Of a DNA stretch of 64,000 nt, positions 50,605 through 61,705 are shown piece by piece. The notes under the pieces are model-generated. The model made no database searches, was not told the origin of the DNA, and saw only the letters and a program-made list of their open reading frames with translations. Each line of letters begins with the position of its first letter. Position 1 is the first letter of the stretch. The DNA lies in the NCBI GenBank assembly GCA_026826555.1, contig JAKSZT010053769.1, positions 6,147,971-6,211,970 of the forward strand, given 5' to 3'. A program made the translations under genes and the position numbers. The DNA is from Tolypeutes matacus (Eukaryota > Chordata > Mammalia > Cingulata > Chlamyphoridae).

Positions 50605-50845
50605 TCACAGTCCAGTGGCTCTTAACCAAGGGCAATTTTGGCCCTAGAGAATATTTGACAAAATTTTGAGGCATTTTCAATTGTCCCAACTCAGGGATGG
50701 GGTTGGGGGATGCTACTGGCATCCAGTGCATAGGGGCAAGGGAGGCTACCAAACATACTGCAATGCACAGGTCGGCCTCCTACAACAAAGAATGATCTGG
50801 CTTAAAATGTCAACAGTGTGTAGGTTGAGAATGCCTGGAGAGATA
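50605..50845 (+). mobile_element. hAT-type nonautonomous DNA transposon (MER5A-like)
   Basis: Sense landmarks: 'ccagtggctcttaaccaagg', 'gatgctactggcatccagtg', 'ctgcaatgcacaggtcggcc', 'caacaaagaatgatctggct', 'ttaaaatgtcaacagtgtgt'. It is the mate, in opposite orientation, of the copy at 49.55-49.83 kb. Confidence 0.7.
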
Positions 50846-50899
50846 GGCAAGTCAACCAACAGTTGAAATCGAAAGTGGAGAATGCCCTGATCAAGTTAG

Positions 50900-52745
50900 A
50901 TAGAAGGTGCCGTGAGAGCTTAGAGAATGGACTGTAATTCAGCATACATGGCTGAGAGGCAGAGAAGGCTTGCCAGCAGATATAGTCAGACTGGGGTACA
51001 GATTTGGAACTAGCAGCATATGAGTGAAGAAGGAGGCATTGGTTACCCTAGAGAGAAAGTGAGAAAAGAGCTAGGGGTGTAGCTCCAGGGAAGGCAAACT
51101 TCAAAGGTAAACAGAGAAAGAAGAACCTGCAAAGGAGATGGGGGGTTACTAGAAGATTAGAGAACAGGGAGATGCTTTCGTGAAAGTCAGAGGAGAAAAT
51201 TGCTTCAAAAAGGGGAGAATCACTAACAATGCCAAGTACCTCAGAGAAGCTGAATGAAACAGACAAAAGTATCTTTTAGCATTGAGGTCACTGGTAACTT
51301 TAATGAGAGAATATTCAAGCGATGGAAGTGGAAGATAGATTGTCTTGGCAGAAAAGTGAATGGGAGGAGATAAAAAGTATGTATTTGCCTCCAGGAAGCA
51401 TGTTTATGATTATTTATAGAAAAGGAAAAACTGAGACCAGTCTAATAAAGAGATATTTAAATAGTTACAAATATAATACAATAATAACCACTAACAGACA
51501 TGTTTTTGACCAATATTTACGGTTAAGGAAAAATGGTCCTTAACCATTGTTTTGTCAAAGATGCAAAACCTTTATGCAGCATAATACACTTTTTTTTTTT
51601 AAATAAGTAGAGAAAAACAAAACAAAATTAAAAAGTAAAACAAAATATTAGCAGTTGTCATCCATGGGTTGATGGCATATTATGGGCGATCATTATTTTC
51701 TTCTTTGAAGCTCTATTCTGTAAATGTTCTAAAATTAGCATATATTACTTTTAAAAGCAGGAGAAAACATTTTTAAAAGAAGCTTGGCTAAGAAGGAAAG
51801 AAAAAGTTTTGGCAGTAACATGAAGGGAACACGGAGGGGAAAGGAATGTGTGTGTGTGTGTGTGCGCGCGCGCGCGCGTGCACGTGCCTGTTTAAGTTGG
51901 AAGCAACCGAGAGCCTCTTGTGTATCTCGAGGGGAGAGAGCCAGTGCTCAGAGCGAGGCTGAAGATACCGGAGGAGGGTGGATGATGGATGCAGCATGTC
52001 CCTGAGGGAGTGGGAGGGGATGGAAGCCAGATCACAGGTGGTGGGATTAGCTTTGGCTAACAGGAGAGACATAGCTTCAACTGAAAAATGAGGAAGAGAG
52101 GTAAGGATGGATGTGGGTGCTGATAAGAGTATAGAGGAGGGGGCAGGATGTTGAGGGAGTTGCTGTCTGTTGGCCTCTATTTCCTTTGTGAAGTAGAAGG
52201 TGAGGTCATTTGCTGAGTGGGGTCAAGGGTTTACAGAGAATGATGGGGATTTGGAAGGGCTGCAGATGGGAACAAGGGAGGAAAGGGACTTGAGACACAT
52301 GGACAGATTGCCCTGCAGCCTTGAGTGCCCAGCTGAGGCTCAACACCGAATTTTTCATGAAGGACGCTATTTGTGTAACCATGTAGCTTGCTCTAGCAGC
52401 ACTCTGCTACACTAGTTTAAAAATAGAGAAAGCAAATAGTAAGACGGATCATAAGTTTGCAGATTTGGGGGATGAGAGGGTTCTGCAGAAACACTATTAT
52501 TTTGAGTGCCTGAAGTGAGGAAAAATGGAGTTTATCCTGGAAGGAAACCAAAATGAAATAGGAAGAGGGGGTAGTGAGAGAATTTGAATAATGAGATTTT
52601 GGCAAGGGATGGGGTATTGGGAGATAAGATCATAGGGATGAAAGGGTACTAGGTGGAGGTGAGAAGCACAGGTCAGCCAGGGTCTGCATGGATGCTCCCA
52701 GCTTGACGGTGAAAAAGCAACTCCTAGTGATATGTGGAACATAGA
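50900..52745 (-). mobile_element. Long L2 LINE remnant, antisense, with an internal insertion
   Basis: The + strand follows L2 antisense order, best at 'gaagccagatcacaggtggt', 'gtgggtgctgataagagtat', 'tttgtgaagtagaaggtgag' and 'gcccagctgaggctcaacac'. About 51400-51780 does not fit. That part ends in 'atatattacttttaaaagca' plus an A-rich end and looks like a separate old retroposon 3' end inserted in sense orientation. Confidence 0.6.
51847..51887. repeat. (GT)n(GC)n alternating purine-pyrimidine tract
   Basis: Forty-one bases of strict alternation: about nine TG units, eight CG units, then tgcacgtgc. Z-DNA-forming potential is high for this composition. It lies inside the L2 remnant and is the densest CpG cluster outside the SINEs. 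Confidence 0.9.
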
Positions 52746-53099
52746 AACAATCTCAAAAATAAAAAAATAAAACTAAAAAACAAGTAGGCAAACAAACAAA
52801 AACCTGTATAGATTAAGGCATTCTCTCCCCCTCTATGTCTCTCTACATACACAGACATAAACACTCACTTATGTATCCAAAATTTTTAATATTTCTTAAA
52901 AATAATAGATATGTTAACCACAATCTCAATCAGGTAAAAAGAATGCTGGACCTTGTTTCAGTTCAGGTTACTTTCCCCTAATAAATGTAATTTTCTCATT
53001 GGTAAAATTGGTTAAGTGGTTAAATGATACCTATTTAACAAGTTTTTTTGAGAATTATATTAAAACTTTAAAATATATGTCAGAGTTTTAGAAACAACA

Positions 53100-53240
53100 G
53101 ATACTATAAATTAGTTCACTCATTCAACAAATATTTAATGCATTCTTGGCTATGACTGTGTCTATGATTGAGGAATCTAATGGTTAACAAAACATAATGA
53201 GGAATTTTAAGGGATTATCATACAAGTAAGAAGGCATCTT
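53100..53240 (-). mobile_element. Possible L2 3' terminus, antisense
   Basis: The text 'cactcattcaacaaatattt' then 'atggttaacaaaacataatg' resembles the reverse complement of the L2 end. Short. Confidence 0.5.
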
Positions 53241-53833
53241 CCTTGCCCTATGATTCTATCCCCATCCTCCAGACTTAAACTAGAATTCCTCCAGGGCTCT
53301 CCTAGAAACAACACTGACTCCTGAGAAATGTCAGGGAAGAAGGAGTTTGAGTATTTGTAACCAGAAATTATTAATGTTTCACTTTATGTTATTTTTATAT
53401 CTATTCAATTATTCTTAATCTTGAATGAAAGTTTATAATCTCACTTCCAAACCATTGTTTTCCCATTCAATGGGGCCAAACACAGGGCAGGCTTTTTTGC
53501 TGCTCTCCATTCCCTTCTTATCCCATTCTTCTTTCGATTTCTCACCAGAATGCCTCCTTTTTCCTTTAGCAAACAATCAATATCACAAACACAAACTAAA
53601 CTCATATCAACTATTTTAAATATCCAATGCATGTAGAGGGCAAGTGAACAGGATGAAGGGTATGTAGCTGACTAACTGGTCCACAGGTCATGGCTTGGTC
53701 AGCTATGCCCTCAACCAGTTTTTGAACCCCAATTCAACTAACTTTAGGCACCCTGAGTCCTCTTTACATGCAAATGTAATCATACTCCTCCACTCCTTAA
53801 AACAAATCCATGATTCCTTATTGTCTTTACGAT

Positions 53834-54269
53834 TGAGGTAGTTTGAGTTAGGTACTCCAGAACAAACAAGTTCTTAATCTTAATTCTATGTGTAAGAACC
53901 CATAGGAAATAGGACCTTTCGAAGATTTTATTTTTAGTTAAGGTGTGGCCCAACTGAATCAAGATGAGTCTTAATTCTATTACTGGATACTTGATAGAGA
54001 AATAAAGCTGCGAGAGGAGCCGGCTTTTGGGGAAGATCCAGAAGCCGGAAGTGCATGGAACCAGAAGAGAAGGGGCAGGACATCGCCCTGTGAAGGGAAC
54101 ATATGGATTGTCTTCCAGCCAGAATACTGCCTACCCCAGGAGGAAAGTAACTTTCTAGCCAGTGCCTTGATTTGGACTCTGGCTTCTGAAACCGTGAGCC
54201 AATAAATTCCTGTTATTTAAGCCAACATATTGTGTGGTATTTTTCATAGCAGCCTGGAAAACTAAGTCA
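53834..54269 (+). mobile_element. MaLR-like solo LTR
   Basis: The element starts TGAGGTAGTTTGAG and ends ACTAAGTCA, so it has the TG...CA ends of LTRs. The 3' part contains 'gtgagccaataaattcctgt' with AATAAA, followed by 'ttatttaagccaacatattg' and 'catagcagcctggaaaacta', as in mammalian MaLR (ERVL-MaLR) LTRs. 436 bp is a normal MaLR LTR length. No internal retroviral genes adjoin it. The flanking 5-mers (acgat / aaaca) do not match, so the target duplication has decayed or a boundary is off. Confidence 0.75.
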
Positions 54270-57200
54270 AAACAATTATAAATAGTTAACAACATCTTTC
54301 ATTAACTGCACACTTTCACCTTTCTTCTTCTTCAACAACCTCCTCCACAAACCTTACTTCCGACGCCATGTTCTAGGCAAGGACTGCGATCTGCCATGTG
54401 GAATCAGCTTAGGATTCTATTAGCAGTCCACAGAGCTATTGTAAAATGCCATATGGACATGTTCTGCTAGTTTACTATAATGCCTGTTTCTGTCTCAATT
54501 TAGAAATAGCTTCTTTACTAAATACATGGCTTAAAATCTCCAGGTATAACCAATAACAAGCTTACATACCATTCCAGAATGATAACTCTTTGAGTCTTTA
54601 CTCACTCTATGGAGAAATTGATTTTTTTCCTCACCAAAGAACTACAAATATAAAAAATACTCTAGTATTTGAAGAGTCATTGATATATTGTAAAACAAAT
54701 ATAGTTCATTTTAGTGAAATTGAATAGAGTCCCTTTTAAGAACTTATTCATAATTTTTGGATATTTTCAGGTTTATATAAAAAATAATGCAATTTTCCAA
54801 TGATATCAATAATAAATATTATTTTATTTAATAGTTTTCAGGGAGAGAAAATATCTTTTATATTAAAGGATTTATTCATACAAGCCAAGAATTATTTTAG
54901 TGAGGTTAACTTTGTCTCTGCTAATTCTGTTTAAAACTGAATCTGTTATACTAAAACCAAATAATATCAAACAAGATCTTAAACTAAATTGGTAATTATC
55001 CTCTAATCGCATTATAGTAACCATTGGTTCTTTGTGGATACTTTAAGGTTCTTTGTTAATACTAAGCTATATTGTTATCCCCTTTTGAATTTTTAAAAAG
55101 AAATCTGTTGTTCTATGTTTATGGAGCTCAGCATGGGAAAATGCAGCAAACTGTGACAAATGGAATAGTCTCAGGGAAGATAAAATCATTGAGGATCTGG
55201 TGTAAGGAGAAAATTCTGGAAAACTTTTTGAAATTGAGAAACATGATCATTTAGTTTTGAAAGTTTATGAAAAACAACATATTTTGAGATGCATTATGTT
55301 ACATTCATCTTAGCAAATGCAACATAGTATTATCATTATAAGTCTGGCTGTTGAAGAAACAGCAATTTTCAACTCTTACCAACCGTAACAAGTGTTTGTT
55401 ACATTTAAGAATTTTTTTAGATGATATGGGTTGATCTGTGTGTTTCCTCAAACATACATGCATTCAACCAAATGAACATGGAGACTGGTGGGAAAAGGTC
55501 TTGTGTGATTCTCCTAATGTTAAGGTTAGTAAGATGCCTTTTTTGGGCTGGGTATGAGGTATTAAGCTCAATGCCTTGATTCAACAAGGGCTTCTGATCG
55601 TGCTCACTTTATCAAACTTATGATATATTTTGAACCCATGGATGTAAAAAAATCTGTTCATGACATACTATCATTGTTATGACTGATATATTAACAGAGA
55701 AACCTAAAAGTTGCAATTAGTGGGATTTTATTATGGCCACTTTATGCATTTTCCCTACAAGCTGTGCTTTATAATATTTTTTAAAAGATTAAAGACCTCT
55801 TTGATGAAAGCTATGGCCTGTGTCTCCAGGAAAATCCACCAATGCACATACTCACACAAGTTTGCACACAATTTCAGAAGCTTAATATCTACTAGAATAC
55901 TTCCACAGGATCCAGACCAAGAATACCTATTCAAGACAAAGTCATCGAATTCATGCCTTGAAAAGCAATGATTTATACTGCTTGCCTTTCTCTCAGTATG
56001 ATTTGTTTTATAACTGGACTATAGTTATGAAAGGGGAGGAATGAAGGAAATGCTCAAGAGATTCATCATATTCAAATAAAACCTCTTCCCCCTCCTCTTT
56101 ATCTTCAGGCTATTATTTCTAGATCAGAGCTTTATTGTTTATCCTGAACTGTCCATTGGCTACTAACCAGACAAAGAATGTTTGTCTTTAAGCCATTGCA
56201 CAATTTCATCTTCCTCTGGGTTGTTATTTAATTTCAATCTTCTTTGTTGAACTTTTTTTTTTCTACAGGCAATAACACAAAAGTAGATGCTGAAAAAACA
56301 GAGGAACAAAAATATAATGTTTTCTTTCCTTTTTTATATTGTGAAAGAAATTGCTCATTGTGGGCTAGTTACTTATTTAACTTCGAAAGTCAAATGTGGT
56401 TTGTTTTGTATTCTGTATTGGTATAAAATCCCCATTGGCTTAAAATGCTCATTTCCCTAGAGTGCTCTAAAAGTGGCAGGATCTTCAACATTTCGAAAGC
56501 AATCACCCTCTCACATATATATCATGTAATGCAACCAAATTAGTAACTCCTTTCTCCCTGGTACCTTTACCTCTGAGCATTTCTACAAGTGTACTAGAAG
56601 CTATTTAACATACTCTGTATAGTAGGAAGTAACTTTCACCGACATTCTACCATCTGGAGGGCAAGTGTTAAGTACAGCCAGCTTCACAATAGGTTTGTGG
56701 CAGTATCAGAATAAACCTCTAAACCTCAATCTAGAATCATGACTTAATTAAACACCACACAGACTCCCACTGGGCACATACATAAATACTGATAACGCTT
56801 GAAGCCAATTTCCTCTGATTCTGCTGGTGATGCTTTAGCTGAAAGCTTTGTAGTGTTCTGCTATCCACAGCCCTGCCTTGTGTTTATGGATTCCTCATGG
56901 TTTGCAAAGGAAGACAATATTTTATATACAAATTTACCTTTCATTTATGCTTTTTTGCATATTTTTTGGGAGGCATGAAAAATAATGCTAGGAAAAAACT
57001 CATGTCTGGAATGGGAAGAACCTGAGTACAAGGAAGTAGGACTAACCTGGCCTCACTGGAAGCAACCAGTGAGTCCATGCGAGCAATAGTTCATCTGCCC
57101 TAAGTATGATCAACTACCAAAAGGGGCCATTGTTTGGCAACTGGAAGGAAGGCCAGTGGAGAAAAATGGTTCTTCCTTTTGCTGGTGAGCACAAATACGT

Positions 57201-57404
57201 TAATCCAGTGCCTCCTGTGAATGTGTGCCACAATTTCACACCATAATTCCAAATGCTACCCATCCCTGTGGGGAAGGGAGACATAATAAACACCCTTAGA
57301 AGTTTGTTAAAGTCTATCTTATCAACATTTTACTAAACACTAAGGAACAGCTCACCTTCCAACTTTTATGCATTGGTGTGCAATTTTTACTGAGAACAAA
57401 CAAA

Positions 57405-57460
57405 ATATTTTAGCATGTATTTGCTTATATATTTTAGCATGTATAAGTATATAAGCAAAT
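57405..57460. repeat. Overlapping 16-bp direct repeat and 13-bp inverted repeat
   Basis: atattttagcatgtat occurs at 57405-57420 and 57429-57444. atttgcttatata at 57419-57431 is matched by its exact reverse complement at 57448-57460, with a 16-nt spacer. All copies are perfect. This suggests a small template-switch or slippage event. Confidence 0.85.
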
Positions 57461-57579
57461 ATAGAATATGCATATTTTTACAAATTATATAAATGCATTG
57501 CTACATCAGTGTATTATATCTGTTACAAAATACACACAGAAATACAGGTTTTAAAAGTGAGATAAAAATGAAATAAATA

Positions 57580-57761
57580 TGGGAAGCGGCTGTGGCTCAA
57601 TCAGTGGGGCTCCCGTTTACCATGTGGGAGGCCCCGGGTTCGGTTCCCGGGGCCTCCTGGTGGGGGCGGGCCTGCCTGCACGGCGTGGTTGGCTGACCCG
57701 GCGAGCACGGGCAGTGAGGGGGGGATGAATGAGTGGATAAATAAAATCTTTAAAAAAAAAA
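57580..57761 (+). mobile_element. Young DAS-type SINE monomer with 16-bp target duplication
   Basis: A tRNA-Ala-like head (GGGAAGCGGCTGTGGCTCAA) carries A box TGGCTCAATCAG at 57593-57604 and B box GGTTCGGTTCC at 57637-57647, the internal RNA polymerase III promoter. A GC-rich body, an ATAAAATCTT tail and A15 follow. The target duplication aaaaatgaaataaata is exact at 57564-57579 and 57762-57777. About ten CpG dinucleotides survive, pointing to a recent insertion. Its body differs from the composite DAS at 48.66 kb. Confidence 0.92.
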
Positions 57762-60571
57762 AAAAATGAAATAAATAATATTTTAAATAAATTGTATTTT
57801 ATGAGTCAATGGCATGAAACTTGTACTATGATGAAATAAATGTCTTTATTTTTTTTGTACTTTTTTATTAGAGGAATTGTAGGTATACAAAAAAATCATG
57901 CAGAGAGTACAGAGTTCTCACACACCCTGCCTCATGCATACAGTTTTTCTTATTAACACTTAGCATTAGTGTGGTACTTTGTTACAATTGATGAAACAGT
58001 ATTATTATAATTGTTCTATTAACTATAGGCCATAGTTTATATAAAGGTTCACTGTTTGTGTTGTACAGTTCTATGGTTTTTTAAATTTTTTTCTTCTGGT
58101 AACATATATACAACCTCAAATTTTCCCTTTTAACCAAGTTCAAACAATTCAGTGGTGTTAACTATATTCACAAAGTTGTGCTACCATCACCACCAACCAT
58201 TACAAAAACTTTTCCATTACCTCAGACAGAAACTCTGTACCAAACATTAACTTCATTCTCCCAGCCCATGGTAACCTGTATTCTATGACTCTATGAATTT
58301 GCATATTCTAATTATTTCATGAGTGAGATCATACAATATTTGCCATTTTGTGTCTATTTTATTTCACTCAAGATGATGTCTTCAAGATTCATCCATGTTG
58401 TCACATGTATCAGAACTTCATTCCTTTTTATGACTGAGTACTATTCCATTGTATGTATATACTCCATTTTGTTTATCCATTTGTCAGTTGATGGACACTT
58501 GGATTGCTTCCATTTTTTGGCAATTGTGACTAATGCCATTCTGAACATCGGTGTGCAAATATATGATTGAGTACCTGCTTTTGATTTTTTGGGGAACTGA
58601 GTGGGATTGCTGAGTCATATGGTAATTTTATACTTAGCTCTCTGAGGAACTACCAAACTGTTTTCCACAGTGGCTACACCATTTTACATTCCCACCAATA
58701 AAAAACTAGTGTGCCTATTTCTCCACAATCTCTTCAGTACTTGTTATTTTCCTTTTTTTATAGTAGTCATTTAAGTGGTGTGATATGGTATCTCACTGAG
58801 GTTTAAGTTTGCATTTCCCTAATGGCTAATGATATTAAGCATCTTTTCATGCTATTCAAGTCTCTTGCCAATGTTCTAATTGGGTAGTTTGTCTTTTTGT
58901 TGTTGAGTTTTAGGATTTCATGATATACAATGGATATTAAACTCTTATCAGATATGTGGTTTCCAAATATCTTCTCCCATTCTGTAAGCTGTCTTTTTAT
59001 ACCTTGATTAAGACCTTTGATGCACAAAAGTTTTTTTTTTTTTTTTAATTTTGATGACATCACATTTATCTATTTTTTTTATTTTGTTGCTCATGCTTTT
59101 GATGAAAGTCTGAGAAACCATTGCCTAACATAAGGCCCTGAAGGTGTTTCCCTCTTTTGTTTTTCTAGTAGTTTTCTAGATCTAGCTCTAATATTTAGGT
59201 CTTTGCACCCTTTTGAGTTAATTATTGTATATAGTGTAAGGTATGGGTCCACCTTCATTCTTTTATATATAGATGTTCAGATTCCCAGCACTATTTGTTG
59301 AAAAGACCATTTTTCCCTATTAAGGAGACTTGGCACCCTTGCCAGACATCAATTGGCCATAGATGTGAGGGTTTATTTCTGAACTCTCAATTCAATTCCA
59401 TTTGTCCATATGTCTGTCCTTGTGCCAGTACCATACTGTTTTGGTTAATGCAGCTTTGTAATAAGTTTTAAAATTAAGAAGTTTGAGGCTGCCAACTGCG
59501 GTCATCTTTTTCAAGATGATTTCAGCTTTTTGGGGTGCATTACCATTCCATAAAGATTTGGTGGTTGGTTTTTCCATTTCTGCAAAGAAGGCAATTGGAA
59601 TTTTGATTGAGATTGCATTGAATCTGTAAATAATTTTGGGTAAAATTGATGTCTTAACAATATCTAGTTTTCCTATCCATGAACACAGATGTCCTTCCAT
59701 TTATTTAAGTTCCTTGATTACTTTCAGCAACGTTTTATAGTTTTCTGTGTACAAGTCCTTTATATCCTTGTTTAAATTTATTCCTAGATATTTGATTTTT
59801 AAATTGCTGTTGTAAATGGAACTTTTTCTTGATTTCCTCTTCAGCTTGTTCATTACATCTATAGAGAAAGTGCTAATTTTGTGGTGATCTTGTGCCCTAC
59901 TACTTTGCTGAATTTATTAGCTCTAGTCTTTTTGTTAGGAATTTTTTTTTTTTTTAATTTTCTGTTTATAGGATCATGCCATATACAAAGAGGAAAAGTT
60001 TTACTTCTTCCTTTCCAATTTAGATGCCTTTTTTTCTTGCCTAATTGCTCTAGCTAGAACTTCCAGTACAATGTTGATTAACAGTGGTTATAGTGGGCAT
60101 CCTTGTCTTGTTACTGATCTTAGGGGGAAAGCATTCAGTCTTTCACCATTGAGTATGATGTTAGCTGTGTTTTTTCATAAATGCCCTTTATTTTGTTGAT
60201 TTCCTCCTATTCCTAGTTTTCTGAGATATTTTATCAAGAAGCGGTGCTAGACTTTGTCAAATTACTTTTTTTGTGACAATTGAAATGATCATGTGTTTTT
60301 TCTTTCTTTGTTCTGTTAAGGTGATGTATTCATTAATTGGTTTTCTTAAGTTGAACCATCCATCCATATCTGGAATATATCCCAATTGATCATGGTGTAT
60401 AATTCTTTTAATGTGTTGTTGGACTCAGTTTCCTAACATTTTCTTGGGGCTGTTTGCATCTATATTCATGAGGAATAATGACCTGTAATTTTCTTTATTT
60501 GTGCTGTCATTATCAGCATTTGCTATTGGTTTGGTATTAGCCTTAGTATGGGTTAGGAAATGTTTCCTCCT

Positions 60572-61225
60572 TGAATTAGTCAGTCAAAGGGGTGCTGATA
60601 CAAAGTACCAGAAAACTGTTGGCTTTTACAAAGGGTATTTATTTGGAAAAGCTTACAGTTACAAGGCCCTAAAGAGTCCAACTCAAGATTGATTTCTTAC
60701 CAAAGACAGCTGTCATGTGTTAAAGCAAGATTGTTGCTGATCTCTCCCCTCTGGGCTTCCTCTCTCTCAGCTGCAGACTGCCATAGGGCTTGTCTCACAG
60801 GGCTTCCTTTCTCTCCTGGCACAGGGCTCATTTCTTTCAGGGCTTTCCATATCCGTCTCAGCTCTCTACCCAAGGTCAGCTGTATGCTATCAGGCAAATG
60901 GCTCATCGCTCCCCAGGACCTTAGCTGTGTAAGTCATCTTCTTTCTGTCACATGGCAGGATAAGAATGACAAAGTTCTCTACTTGTCTCGATATGTCCAT
61001 CTTGAGTGAATTTCTGTTTATATCTGTCCATGAGGGAGTAGGGACTCAACCTGAGTCATGCCCTACTGCCACAGTCCAAAGTCCTAATCTTAACAGGTAA
61101 TTTAATCAAGGACCCCTCACCTGAATCCAATATAAATCAAAGGGTATCACACCCAGAAGAATAGATTAGTTTACAAACATAATCTTTCTCTTTTGGGGAT
61201 TCATGAATAATCTCAAACTGTCACA
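60572..61225 (-). mobile_element. MaLR-like solo LTR (654 bp) inserted in the L1
   Basis: On minus it begins TGTGACAGTTTGAGATTATT and ends ACTGACTAATTCA, with TG...CA ends. The target site duplication is ctcct at 60567-60571 and 61226-61230. AATAAA lies near the 3' end (reverse complement at 60638-60643). Five-base duplications fit the ERVL/MaLR group. No gag, pol or env lies beside it, so it is a recombination-derived solo LTR. The two ORFs over it (60501-60692 and 60689-61009 on plus) are by-products. Confidence 0.88.
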
Positions 61226-61559
61226 CTCCTCTTCAATTTTTTTCAAGCATTTGAATAGAATTGGTACTAATTCTTCTTGCAATGTTTGGTAAAAACTGGT
61301 CCTGGGCTTTTCTTTGTTGAGAGATTTTTTATTAATTATGCAAATCTCTTTACTCACTATTGGTCTATTGAGATCTATTTCTTCTTCAGTCTATGTAGGT
61401 AATTTGTGTGTTTCTAGGAATTTGTCCATTTTATCTAGGTTATCTAAATTGTTGGTGCAGAACTGTTCATAGTATCCTCTTACACTCCTTTATATTTCTG
61501 TGGATTTGTTAGTAATGCCCCCCCCTTCATTTCTAATTTTAATTATTGCATCCTGTCTT

Positions 61560-61705
61560 TTTTTTTTTTTTTTAATTTGTCAGCCTAGCTAAAGGTTTGT
61601 CAATTTTATCTATCTTTTCAAAGAACCAGCTTTTAGTTGTGTTGATTCTCTGTTGTTGTTTTTTTTTGTTGTTGTTGTTGTTGTTTGTTTTTTGTTTTTT
61701 TTAAT
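61560..61705. repeat. T-runs and (GTT)n inside the L1
   Basis: T15 at about 61559-61574 and a GTT repeat with T/G expansions at about 61652-61700. Both lie in ORF2-derived text and are secondary expansions after the copy died. Confidence 0.8.

Noticed and set aside
60689..61009. 106-codon ORF on plus with cysteines
   Set aside because: It lies wholly in the solo LTR, on its antisense strand, and is not a retroviral gene.
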